Of a stretch of DNA of 64,000 nucleotides, positions 7,563 through 16,400 are shown piece by piece. Origin of the DNA: BJHQ01 sp964654285 (GTDB lineage Bacteria > Planctomycetota > UBA11346); assembly GCA_964654285.1 (NCBI GenBank), contig CAZZJC010000018.1, forward strand, positions 1-64,000. Reading direction: 5' to 3'. A program made the translations under genes and the position numbers. Each line of letters begins with the position of its first letter. Positions within the stretch are counted from its first letter, which is position 1. The notes beneath the pieces were generated by a model, which had not been told where the DNA came from, did not search any database, and was given only the letters and a program-made list of their open reading frames with translations.

Positions 7563-7582
7563 GGTCCAACTCCGGTCCAACT
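7563..7582 (+). repeat. Tandem 9-mers, candidate integrase arm-type sites (left)
   Basis: GGTCCAACT occurs at 7563-7571 and again at 7574-7582, an 11-bp period. They lie between the integrase start and the tRNA fragment. A matching pair with the same period and orientation is found at 7784-7803, on the other side of the tRNA fragment. Confidence 0.5.
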
Positions 7583-7660
7583 ATGTACTGGATTCCGGGC
7601 ATTTCCGGTTGGAATATAATGCGAATTACCTAGTATTTTACAATAACATAGGATTCCTGT

Positions 7661-7710
7661 CACGGATTCTCAGTCCGTGAACCAGGGTTCAAATCCCTGT
7701 GGGAGTATCA
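7661..7710 (+). tRNA. Partial tRNA-Glu(CTC), 3' part; likely attachment core
   Basis: The sequence folds as a tRNA from the anticodon arm to the 3' end. The anticodon stem is ACGGA/TCCGT with loop TTCTCAG (anticodon CTC, 7669-7671), followed by a 4-nt variable loop. The T stem is CAGGG/CCCTG with loop TTCAAAT, then 3' acceptor strand TGGGAGT and A73. No matching 5' acceptor strand or D-arm precedes it: the 26 bases upstream do not pair. This is expected where an integrase crosses over in the anticodon region, leaving a 3' copy at one end of an element. The intact tRNA would lie beyond the left edge. CCA is not encoded. Confidence 0.65.
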
Positions 7711-7744
7711 GCGAAAACCCCAGGTTAATGCCTGGGGTTTTCGC
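7711..7744 (+). terminator. Intrinsic terminator after the tRNA-Glu fragment
   Basis: A perfect 14-bp stem (GCGAAAACCCCAGG / CCTGGGGTTTTCGC) closes a 6-nt loop, and its 3' arm contains TTTT. It begins directly after the tRNA 3' end and suits a tRNA transcript terminator, or a bidirectional terminator also serving the leftward side. Confidence 0.75.
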
Positions 7745-7783
7745 TTTGTGGTCGGTGGCCGGATCGCGCGTGGGGGCAACTCT

Positions 7784-7803
7784 GGTCCCACTCCCGTCCC
7801 ACT
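7784..7803 (+). repeat. Tandem 9-mers, candidate integrase arm-type sites (right)
   Basis: GGTCCCACT (7784-7792) and CGTCCCACT (7795-7803) repeat with the same 11-bp period as the pair at 7563-7582 and differ from it mainly by A to C. Their presence on the far side of the attachment core suggests that both flanks are element DNA, as at a tandem-insertion junction. Confidence 0.45.
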
Positions 7804-7890
7804 CGTACCTCAACGCGGTGCTCGTGGTGACATCGGCTGGCCGTCGTGGCCCGACTTTCATTTTTCGCTTCGTTCAGGACGCTGCCGATC

Positions 7891-9855
7891 ATGCCCACCG
7901 ATGCTGCTGCCGACCATGCCCGTCTCCTGGAACAGGTGCCCGCCGATGGGGGCATCATCGGCAATGGATCGTTGCGGGCGGCCCTGGGCTGGGATGTGGC
8001 TCGCTACGAAACCGCCCGCGATTCCTTGGTGTCGCAAGGGATCCTGATGAAGGGCCGGGGGCGGGGGGGATCCGTCCGGCGCGTCGTGGCTGCGCTCGGC
8101 GGCCTGGTTTCGCCTGCGGCTGCGGACGCCGCTGCGACCGAATCCGCCGCCAAGGCGCCTGCAACCGGGGAAGCGCCACCCCCAGTGTCGCCGGTCCCAA
8201 CGCAGACCGCCACGCCGGTCGCTGGTGCCGGCTTCGCCGGCTGGGTCGCTCCACCTTGGCGCGATCCCGAGGCGAAAAGCCTGGAAGTGAAGTTGTGGGA
8301 TGCCGCCGATGAACTGCGCGCCAACAGCAACCTCAAGTCGTCCCAGTATTCGGCGCCGGTCCTGGGGCTGATCTTCCTGCGTTTCGCCGATGTGCGATTC
8401 CAGGCGCAGCGGACGACACTGGCCGAGGCGGCGGGGTCGTCCCGGCGCGGCTCGCAGGTCGAGGTCCCATCGGCCTACCACGCCGCCGGGGTGATCTACC
8501 TGCCCGAGACCGCCCGGTGGGAGCAGTTGCTGAACCTGCCCGAGGGCGCCGGGGCCGGCAAGGCCGTGAACGCCGCCATGGCGGCCATCGAGGCCGACAA
8601 TCCGCACCTGGCCGGCACCCTGCCGCGCAGTTATGAATCCTTCGACAGCGTCCTGCTGAAGTCGCTGCTGCGCAAGTTCGCCGAGATCCCGGTCGATCTG
8701 GGCTTCGATGCCTTCGGGCGGATCTACGAATACTTCCTGGGCGAATTCGCCATGACCGAGGGCCAGGGCGGCGGCGAGTTCTACACCCCGTCCAGCATCG
8801 TCCGCCTGCTGGTCGAGGTCATCGAACCCTTCGGCGGCAGCATCCTCGACCCCGCCTGCGGCAGCGGCGGCATGTTCGTGCAGTCCGCGGCCTTCGTCCA
8901 CGCGCACCGCAAGGCGGATGCCTCGCCCCTGCGCATCTACGGCCAGGAAAAGGAGTCCGCCACCGCCGCCCTGTGCCGGCAGAACCTGGCCATGCATGGC
9001 CTTGAGGGCGACATCAAGATCGCCATCACCTATTACGAGGACGCCCACAAGGCCACCGGCAACTTCGATTACGTCCTGGCCAATCCACCGTTCAACGTGG
9101 ATAACGTGGACAAGACCCGCCTGGTGGGCGGCATCGGCGCACCTGGCACCCGCTTCCCCTGGGGCGTGCCGACCACCGACAATGCCAACTACCTGTGGAT
9201 CTCCCTGTTCGGTTCGGCGCTGAAACCCGGTGGCCGGGCCGGCTTCGTCATGGCCAACAGCGCCAGCGATGCCCGGGGCAGCGAATTGGCCATCCGCCAG
9301 AAGATGATCCAAGAGGGCCTGGTCGAGGCCATGGTGTCGGTCGGTCCCAACATGTTCTACACCGTCACCCTGCCGGTGACGTTGTGGTTCCTCAACCGCA
9401 GGCCCACGCCCGGCGGGAAGGTCCTGTTCATCGATGCCCGGGGCATCTACCGCCAGATTGACCGCGCCCACCGCGACTGGACGGACGCCCAGATCGGTTT
9501 CCTGAGCGCCATCGTCCGTCTCTTCCGGGGCGAATCGATGGCGGATGTCGTGGGTGGTGACGAGACCCAGGCAAAGTTACGCGAGGTGTTCGGCGATGGT
9601 CCGACCTACCGTGATGTGCCGGGGTTGTGCAAGGCGGCGACTCTGGCCGAGATCGAGGCGCAGGGATGGTCGTTGAATGCGGGGAGGTATGTGGGGGTGG
9701 AATCATGCGATGTGGTGAGAAATGAAGACTCTAGGGCGCAAATTGAAACGATGAACGAGGAACTAAAAACTCTGACTGCCCAGGCCCGTGACCTCGAACA
9801 AGATATCGCCTGCACCATGGCGAAGGTCCTGGATGCGTGGAGTAATAATGAGTAA
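7891..9855 (+). CDS. hsdM: Type I restriction-modification methylase subunit HsdM with N-terminal winged-helix-like extension
   Basis: The 654-aa protein is the N6-adenine methyltransferase subunit, acting as M2S for modification and R2M2S for restriction. From ATG 7891, residues 1-60 look like a winged-helix domain (LLEQVPADGGIIGNGSLRA onward). A Pro/Ala linker follows, then the HsdM helical domain (about 135-270) and the methylase core with motif I DPACGSGGMF (from residue 320) and motif IV NPPFN (398-402). The C-terminal 60 residues form a coiled coil that contacts HsdS. An alternative upstream GTG at 7846 is weaker. The stop overlaps the hsdS start by 8 nt. The GC content drops near the 3' end and into hsdS. 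Confidence 0.93.
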   Translation: MPTDAAADHARLLEQVPADGGIIGNGSLRAALGWDVARYETARDSLVSQGILMKGRGRGGSVRRVVAALGGLVSPAAADAAATESAAKAPATGEAPPPVSPVPTQTATPVAGAGFAGWVAPPWRDPEAKSLEVKLWDAADELRANSNLKSSQYSAPVLGLIFLRFADVRFQAQRTTLAEAAGSSRRGSQVEVPSAYHAAGVIYLPETARWEQLLNLPEGAGAGKAVNAAMAAIEADNPHLAGTLPRSYESFDSVLLKSLLRKFAEIPVDLGFDAFGRIYEYFLGEFAMTEGQGGGEFYTPSSIVRLLVEVIEPFGGSILDPACGSGGMFVQSAAFVHAHRKADASPLRIYGQEKESATAALCRQNLAMHGLEGDIKIAITYYEDAHKATGNFDYVLANPPFNVDNVDKTRLVGGIGAPGTRFPWGVPTTDNANYLWISLFGSALKPGGRAGFVMANSASDARGSELAIRQKMIQEGLVEAMVSVGPNMFYTVTLPVTLWFLNRRPTPGGKVLFIDARGIYRQIDRAHRDWTDAQIGFLSAIVRLFRGESMADVVGGDETQAKLREVFGDGPTYRDVPGLCKAATLAEIEAQGWSLNAGRYVGVESCDVVRNEDSRAQIETMNEELKTLTAQARDLEQDIACTMAKVLDAWSNNE

Positions 9856-11089
9856 TTGTTTTCCTAGAATTGCGATTGGTGATTCCACGATCCATGTCTC
9901 CGATGGAAACTATTCGTCGAAGTATCCAAAGTCTCACGAGTTCTTGGATTCAGGCATCCCTTTTGTAAGCGCGAACAATCTGCGCAACGGGCGAATCATT
10001 AGGGATAATCTGAAATTCATATCTAAGGAGCAACATGCGGATCTAAAGAAAGGGCACGTCCGCACTGGTGATGTTCTTCTAGTAACCCGAGGAAGTCTCG
10101 GCCTGACCGGATTGGTTACGAGCGAGTTTGATGATGCGAACATCAATGCCCAACTTGTTCTACTTCGTGCAGATAACAAAACGATTGATGCCAGATACTT
10201 GTTTTTTGTCGCTAACTCTCGGGACTTCCAAAGCCAAGTGGTACAGAATGCATCAGGGACTGCGCAGCCTCAATTACCCATTGGTCCACTGAAACGGCTG
10301 ACGATTCCAATTCCCTCGTTGTTGGTGCAACGCCGGATCGCCGGGATCCTGTCGGCCTACGATGACCTGATCGAGAACAACCGGAAGCGCATCGCCATCC
10401 TGGACGAGATGGCCCGCCGCCTCTACCGCGAATGGTTCGTCCACTTCCGCTACCCCGGCCACGAATCCGTCCCCCTGGTCGATTCCCCCCTGGGCCGGAT
10501 TCCGCAGGGGTGGGAGGTGAAGCCATTCGCCGCCCTTGCCGAATACAGAAATGGCTATGCCTTCAAGCCTGACGATTGGGGGACGACTGGCGTCCCAATC
10601 ATCAAGATTAGAGAACTCAAAGCTGGCGTGACATCAGAGACGCCACGAAATACCGGCGATAACATCCCCGGGAAATACCGGGTAGAAAATGGTGATATTC
10701 TGTTTTCGTGGTCTGCGGATCTGGACTCGTATCTATGGAACGGTGGGCCAGGTCTGCTGAATCAGCATCTTTTCCTTGTGATCCCCTCGACAGACATTCC
10801 CAAAGACTGGTTATTTCATGCACTCAAGGAAGGCATGCCCCGTTTCCGTGCCCTGAGTCTGGGCGCGACCATGCACCACATCAAACGGTCAGCGCTGGAT
10901 CAGGTTGCAACTCTGTGGCCAGGCTCGCGTGCGGCGGAGCAATTTGCAGGATTAACCAAGCCCTGGCACGATCTCGGCATCAACCTCTATGGGCAAATCG
11001 CCGTCCTCCGCCGCACCCGCGACCTCCTCCTCCCCCGCCTAATGTCCGGCCGCCTCTCCGTCACCGCCGCCGAGGCCGCCGTGCCATGA
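9848..11089 (+). CDS. hsdS: Type I restriction-modification specificity subunit HsdS
   Basis: The 413-aa protein recognises the bipartite DNA target and positions HsdM and HsdR. It has two target-recognition domains (about 1-150 and 210-355), each followed by a conserved helical spacer. The central spacer, about 158-205, reads LVQRRIAGILSAYDDLIENN, and the C-terminal one contains INLYGQIAVLRRTRDLLLP. The recognition domains, above all the first (9850-10310), are clearly richer in A/T than the spacers and neighbouring genes, as expected where domains are swapped between strains. ATG 9848 overlaps the hsdM stop, and the TGA overlaps the next start as ATGA. Confidence 0.92.
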   Translation: MSNCFPRIAIGDSTIHVSDGNYSSKYPKSHEFLDSGIPFVSANNLRNGRIIRDNLKFISKEQHADLKKGHVRTGDVLLVTRGSLGLTGLVTSEFDDANINAQLVLLRADNKTIDARYLFFVANSRDFQSQVVQNASGTAQPQLPIGPLKRLTIPIPSLLVQRRIAGILSAYDDLIENNRKRIAILDEMARRLYREWFVHFRYPGHESVPLVDSPLGRIPQGWEVKPFAALAEYRNGYAFKPDDWGTTGVPIIKIRELKAGVTSETPRNTGDNIPGKYRVENGDILFSWSADLDSYLWNGGPGLLNQHLFLVIPSTDIPKDWLFHALKEGMPRFRALSLGATMHHIKRSALDQVATLWPGSRAAEQFAGLTKPWHDLGINLYGQIAVLRRTRDLLLPRLMSGRLSVTAAEAAVP

Positions 11090-12135
11090 CCACGGGTCCG
11101 GCGGCATTCCCGGTCATCGCCCTGCGGCCCGAGGATGCCTGCTCGGACGAGGTCATGGGCAGCAAGCGCAAGGGGTGGTATCGCCGGCCCGGCCTGTCGC
11201 GTCCATGGCTGTTCAAGTTCTCGCGGAAGAGCGATGGCCGGGTGGTCGGCGAACATTGGTCCGAGAAGTTGGCAGCCGAAATTGCCGAACTGATCGGCGT
11301 TCCGCATGCCCAGGTGGAACTCGCCAGCCTGGATGGCGCACCGGGCAGCATCAGCGAACGCTTCCCCATCCTGGAAGCGTCCAATGCCGAACTGGTCCAC
11401 GGCAACGATCTGCTGGCAGACCTGGGTGGCGGCTACGACCGCGAACAGTGGCATGGTCAGCGGGATCATACGGTGGCCAACATCCGGGCCGCCATCGCCC
11501 GAGCCATCGAGAGAACCTTCATTTGGGGCAACCTTGATGATGATCAGATCGAAGCCGCAATGCACGATGAGTCGTCCACCAGGGCCATGGCTGAATGGAT
11601 CGAAGAACGCCGCAGTGCCATGCAGGGCATTTGCTCGCAGGCCCGGGCTGCTGCCGAGTCCCATCTGGCCGGCTTGCTGATCCTGGATGCGATCATCCTC
11701 AACACGGATCGGCACCACGAGAACTGGGGCATTATCCGCTATGTTGATGATGAAGGTCAGCGCCACGTTCAATTGGCCCCCAGCTTCGACCATGCGTCTT
11801 CCTTGGCCCGCACGGTGTCCGAGACCCAGGCCCAGGAATGGCTCGCCGATCGCAGCATCGATCGGGTCGCCTGGTATGCCGGCCGAGCCCATGGGGCGAT
11901 CTGGCTGGACCCCAGCAGCCGGCATGGCCCCAGTCCGCTCGCCCTGGTGCAGACCCTGCATCAGCAGGATCCCGCCTGGTTCGCGCCCTGGCTGACCCGG
12001 GTGCGGGCCGTCCAACCCGCCCAGATTGCCGATCTGGCAGGCCGCATCCCGGGTGACATGATCGGGCCGGCCACACGGGCATTCGTCATCGCCCTGGTCC
12101 GCCACACGATCACCACCCTGGCCGCCTTGCCATGA
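11086..12135 (+). CDS. HipA-like Ser/Thr kinase embedded in the type I RM operon
   Basis: The 349-aa protein has a HipA-type kinase fold. The putative ATP-binding Lys is in FKFSRKS (K44). The catalytic loop is NTDRHHENWGI (from residue 206) and the metal-binding Asp is in SFDHASSLA (from 233). HipA kinases phosphorylate translation factors such as GltX and usually pair with a HipB antitoxin; no HTH partner is seen here. It is coupled by ATGA overlap to hsdS upstream and to the HIRAN gene downstream. The context points to a regulatory or abortive-infection role tied to restriction. Substrate and phenotype are unknown. Confidence 0.8.
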   Translation: MTTGPAAFPVIALRPEDACSDEVMGSKRKGWYRRPGLSRPWLFKFSRKSDGRVVGEHWSEKLAAEIAELIGVPHAQVELASLDGAPGSISERFPILEASNAELVHGNDLLADLGGGYDREQWHGQRDHTVANIRAAIARAIERTFIWGNLDDDQIEAAMHDESSTRAMAEWIEERRSAMQGICSQARAAAESHLAGLLILDAIILNTDRHHENWGIIRYVDDEGQRHVQLAPSFDHASSLARTVSETQAQEWLADRSIDRVAWYAGRAHGAIWLDPSSRHGPSPLALVQTLHQQDPAWFAPWLTRVRAVQPAQIADLAGRIPGDMIGPATRAFVIALVRHTITTLAALP

Positions 12136-12881
12136 CCACCCTGTTTCTTGCCTGGCAGAACAGCCCGCATGCCGCCACCGCGAAGCAGCGGGCCTGGTAT
12201 CCCATCGGCCGCCTGGATCGCCACGGCTCCGGATACCGGTTCGCCTATACCCGTGGGGTCGAACGGGCCACCAAGGACGCCGATTTCCGTCCATTGCTGG
12301 GATTCCCGGATCTGCGCCAAGCCTACACGTCCGACCAACTGTTCCCGCTGTTCCGCAACCGGGTGATCAACCAGCGCCGGGACGACCTGGCCGAGCATCT
12401 GGCCCGATTGGACCTGCGGCCGGATGAAACCGACCCCATCAAGATCCTGGCCATCAGCGGCGGCGAGCGGCAGACCGATCACCTGGAGGTCTTCCCCAAG
12501 ATCGAGGTCGACCAGGACGGTGGATTCTCGGCCCGGTTCTTCGCCCATGGCGTCCGTCATCTGGCAGACGCCCATCACCAGCGCATGTCGCACCTGCGCG
12601 ATGGCGACCAGCTGCGGGTCACGGTCGAGATGGACAATCCCGTCACCGGCCGCGCCATCCAATTGCAGACGGACGATTATCTGATGGCCGGGTGGGCGCC
12701 GCGCTATCTGATCGAGGATCTGATGGCGGCCATCAACAAGAACCCCGTGCTGTCGGCCCGGGTGGTGCGGGTGAATCCGCTGCCGGCCCCGCCCAATCAA
12801 CGTTTGTTGATCGAATTGTCCGGTCGCATGCCGGCAGATTTCAAGCCGATGTCAGGGCAGGATTTCCAACCCGTGCTGTGA
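12132..12881 (+). CDS. HIRAN-domain protein paired with the HipA-like kinase
   Basis: The 249-aa protein starts at ATG 12132, overlapping the kinase stop (ATGA). The N-terminal part (about 1-120) contains FLAWQNSPHAATAKQRAWY and LFPLFRNRVINQRRDDLAE. The C-terminal part (about 130-220) matches a HIRAN domain, a small barrel that in SNF2-type HLTF binds single-stranded DNA 3' ends. Visible elements are FFAHGVRHLADAHHQR, DGDQLRVTVEMDNPVTGRAI and GWAPRYLIEDLM. The order fits a two-gene kinase/HIRAN module. It could sense damaged or foreign DNA and control the kinase; that is inference. HIRAN assignment is by motif memory. Confidence 0.7.
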   Translation: MTTLFLAWQNSPHAATAKQRAWYPIGRLDRHGSGYRFAYTRGVERATKDADFRPLLGFPDLRQAYTSDQLFPLFRNRVINQRRDDLAEHLARLDLRPDETDPIKILAISGGERQTDHLEVFPKIEVDQDGGFSARFFAHGVRHLADAHHQRMSHLRDGDQLRVTVEMDNPVTGRAIQLQTDDYLMAGWAPRYLIEDLMAAINKNPVLSARVVRVNPLPAPPNQRLLIELSGRMPADFKPMSGQDFQPVL

Positions 12882-13050
12882 TGCCATGCCGATGCCATGC
12901 ATGGGTCATGACAGTCGTGCGGCAACCGTGATGACCGGCATGGATGGCTGCGGACGCCGGGGAGTCGCCACCACGGTACCTCAATCCCTTGCGCAAGTTT
13001 ATAGGAAATGGAAACGCACAGAAGTCACAAGTCAATTAATGAAAATAGGT

Positions 13051-13056
13051 TACAAT
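13051..13056 (+). promoter_or_regulatory. Weak candidate -10 element upstream of hsdR
   Basis: TACAAT at 13051-13056 lies in an AT-rich stretch (about 12990-13065) that contrasts with the GC-rich surroundings. No convincing -35 is found at 16-18 nt upstream. It could start an RNA across the 13.1-13.4 kb gap or the hsdR transcript. Confidence 0.25.
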
Positions 13057-13112
13057 AGGAAATGCCCACAGGCGCGCCCCAAATCACGTTGGCCAGGCAC
13101 CGCGAGGCACCA

Positions 13113-13215
13113 AGACAAGACCAGACAACGCCAACCCAAGCCGAATGGCCATGGTCTTGATAAGACAATGACTTACGTTGTCTTGTCGGAAGGTCTTAGG
13201 CGCGCGCCTAGACAA
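13113..13215 (+). promoter_or_regulatory. AGACAA repeat cluster with inverted repeat and 14-bp palindrome upstream of hsdR
   Basis: In the 528-bp gap between the HIRAN gene and hsdR, AGACAA occurs at 13113, 13123, 13163 and 13210, with one inverted copy at 13178-13183. AAGACAA/TTGTCTT form a hairpin (13162-13184), and TAGGCGCGCGCCTA (13197-13210) is a perfect palindrome. The layout resembles an operator region. No convincing gene is present in the gap. Confidence 0.4.
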
Positions 13216-13409
13216 CAGGCCCAGGAGCGAACGGCACCGGGCGGGGATGGTCCGTGGACCTGCTTCGCTTTGGCGCATCGATCGCCAAATAATCCCACCC
13301 GAACCAATCTTCCTGAGCCAATCGCGCATAAGTCATTGCAGCGCAAAGCCGTTTCTTGGGATCGCTGCTTCGGCATGAGCCAAGGCCACGCCATATCCAT
13401 GGCCCGCCC

Positions 13410-16400
13410 ATGACCTCCCCCGACTCCGAAGTCGCCCTGGTCGAACTGCCCGCCTGCGATCTGCTGGCCGGGATGGGCTGGGCGGTGGTGGATGCCAGCC
13501 GGGAGACCTTCGGGGCGGCAGGCACCCTGGGTCGGGCGGATGTGCGCGAGGCCGTCCTGGTGCCACGCCTGCGGGCGGCGCTGCTGCGGTTGAACCCCGG
13601 CCTGCCGGCCGAGGGCATCACCGCTGCCATCGAGGCCGTGATCCGGGACCGTTCGGGACTGGCCCTGGTGGCGGCCAACCGCGAACTCTACGACCTGGTG
13701 AAAGACGGCGTGCTGGTGGAGGTGCCGGACCCGCGTGGCGGCCGGCAAGAGGTGCGGGCGGTGGTGGTCGACTGGCGGCAGCCGGCGGCCAATGACTTCC
13801 TGGCGGTGCGCCAACTGACGGTGCAAGGTCCGCTGTACACCTGCCGGCCGGACATCGTTGGTTTCGTCAATGGCCTGCCGTGGGTGCTGATCGAGTGCAA
13901 GGCGCCGGCGGTGGCGGTGCGCCGGGGCTTCGATGAGAACCTGAGCAGCTACAAGCACCCGCTGAACGGCATCCCGCGCCTGTGCGCCCACAATGCCCTG
14001 CTGATCGCCACCAACGGCACCGATGGCCGGATCGGCAGCCTGACCGCCGATTGGGACCGGTTTTCCCAATGGAAACGCATCAGCCATGAAGACGAACCGC
14101 GCCGGGTCTCGTTGGAGGTGCTGCTGCGCGGCGTCTGCGAACCGGGCCGGCTGCTCGATCTGGTCGAGCATTTCACCGTCTTCACCGACCTGCCCGCTGC
14201 CGGCACGGTGAAGGTCATCGGCCAGAACCACCAGGTGCTGGGCGTGAACGCGGCGTTGGCGGCGCTGCGCGAGAAGCCGGCGGACGATCCGCGCCTGGGC
14301 GTGTTCTGGCACACCCAGGGCAGCGGCAAGTCGTACAGCATGCTGTTCTTCGCGCAGAAGGTCCTGCGCCTGCTGCCGGGATCGTGGACCTTCGTGGTGC
14401 TGACCGACCGCACCGAACTGGACGACCAGATCGCCCAGGCCTTCGCCCGCAGCGGTGCGCTGGGTGAGGACGACGCGCGGCATTGCCAGGCCGGCAGCAG
14501 CGCCCACCTGCGCGAACTGCTGAGCGGCAACCACCGCTATGTCTTCACCCTGATCCACAAGTTCCGTTGCGATCCGGGCACCGTGCATCCGCGTTTGAGC
14601 GACCGTCGCGACATCATCGTGCTGGCGGACGAGGCCCACCGCAGCCAGTACGACACCCTGGCGCTGAACCTGCGCAGCGCCCTGCCCAATGCGCGGTTTC
14701 TGGCGTTCACCGGCACGCCGCTCATCGCCGGCGAGGAAGCCACCCGGCAGGTCTTCGGCGATTACGTTTCGCGTTATGACTTCCAGCAGTCCGTCGAGGA
14801 CAACGCGACCAAGCCGCTGTTCTATGAAAACCGCACGCCCGAGCTGAAGATCACCAATCCCGACCTGGATGCCGACTTGCTGGCGGCAGTCGAGGCCGCC
14901 GACCTGGACGAGGACGATGAACGCGCCCTGGCCAAGGCCCTGGGCAGGAATTACGAGGTGCTGACCCGCCAGACCCGGTTGGCGACCATCGCCAGGGACA
15001 TCGTGCGGCATTTCCTCGGCCGCGGTTTCCAGGGCAAGGCGATGGTGGTGTGCCTCGACAAGGCCACGGCCTTGCGCATGCACGATCTGGTGCGCCAGGC
15101 CTGGCTGACGGAACGGCAGCGGGTCGGGGCCGAGTTGGAAAAGATCCTGCGTCAGACCCCGAACGAAGCGGTGATCACCGAGCAGCAGCGTGTCCAGGAA
15201 CGCCTGGTGATCCTGCGCAGCACCGATATGGCCCTGGTGGTCTCGCCGGGCCAGAACGAGATCGAACAGATGCGTGCCCTGGGCGAACGCCTGGGCGTGC
15301 CGCTCGACATCGTGCCGCATCGCCAGCGGATGGCGGAGGAGGACCTGGAGGAACGCTTCAAGGATCCCAAGGATCCGCTGCGGCTGGTGTTCGTGTGCGC
15401 GATGTGGCTGACCGGTTTCGATGCCCCGGCGTGTTCGACCGTCTACCTCGATAAGCCGATGCGCAACCACACCCTGATGCAGACCATCGCCCGCGCCAAC
15501 CGGGTATGGGGCGAGGACAAGCGTTGCGGCCTGATCGTGGATTACGCCAACGTCTTCGCCGCGCTGGAAAAAGCCTTGGCGATCTATGGCGCCGGCCAGG
15601 GCGGCGAACGCCCGGTGACGGATAAGGCAGGGCTGATCGTCGACCTCAATGCCGCCATCGCCGAAGCGGTGGCCCTGGCCCAACGGCATCAGGTCGATGT
15701 GCCGGCCCTGGCCGCCAGCACCAGCCTGACCCGCCTGCAGCGCCTTGCCGATGCGGTTCACGGCCTGATCACGCCGGACACCGTGCGTACCGAATTCCTG
15801 GCGGCGGTCCGGGTGGCCGATGGCTTGTTCAAGGCGGTGCTGCCCGACCGCCGGGCCGAACCGGTGCAGCCGCTGCACGCCGCCTTGACCCTGATCGCCG
15901 ACCAGATCCGCGAACGGACCCGCACGGATACCGACATCGGTGCCGTGCTGACCAGGATGCAGAGCATCCTGGACACCGGGGTCGAGACGGGCGGGATCGC
16001 CGAAGGGCCGGCCAGGCAGATCGACCTGTCGCGCATCGATTTCGCACGCCTGCGCGACGGTTTCAAGAACAACCCGCGCCGGCACACCGATCTCGAGACC
16101 CTCAAGGCGGCAGTGGCAGGCAGACTCGCCCGCATGCTGCGGGTCAACCGCACCCGCACCGAATACCTGGCCCGCTTCGAGGAGCTGGTGGCGCGCTACA
16201 ACGACGGCAGCCGCACCATCGATGACCTGTTCGCCGAGATGCTCGCGCTCTGCCGGGATCTGGACGCCGAGGACCAGCGCCATGTCCGTGAGCGGTTGAG
16301 CGACGACGAACTGGTGATCTTCGATCTGCTGACCAGACCCGATCCGGTGCTGAACGGTGAGGAGCGCGACACCGTGAAACGGGTGGTCCGGCAGTTGCAC

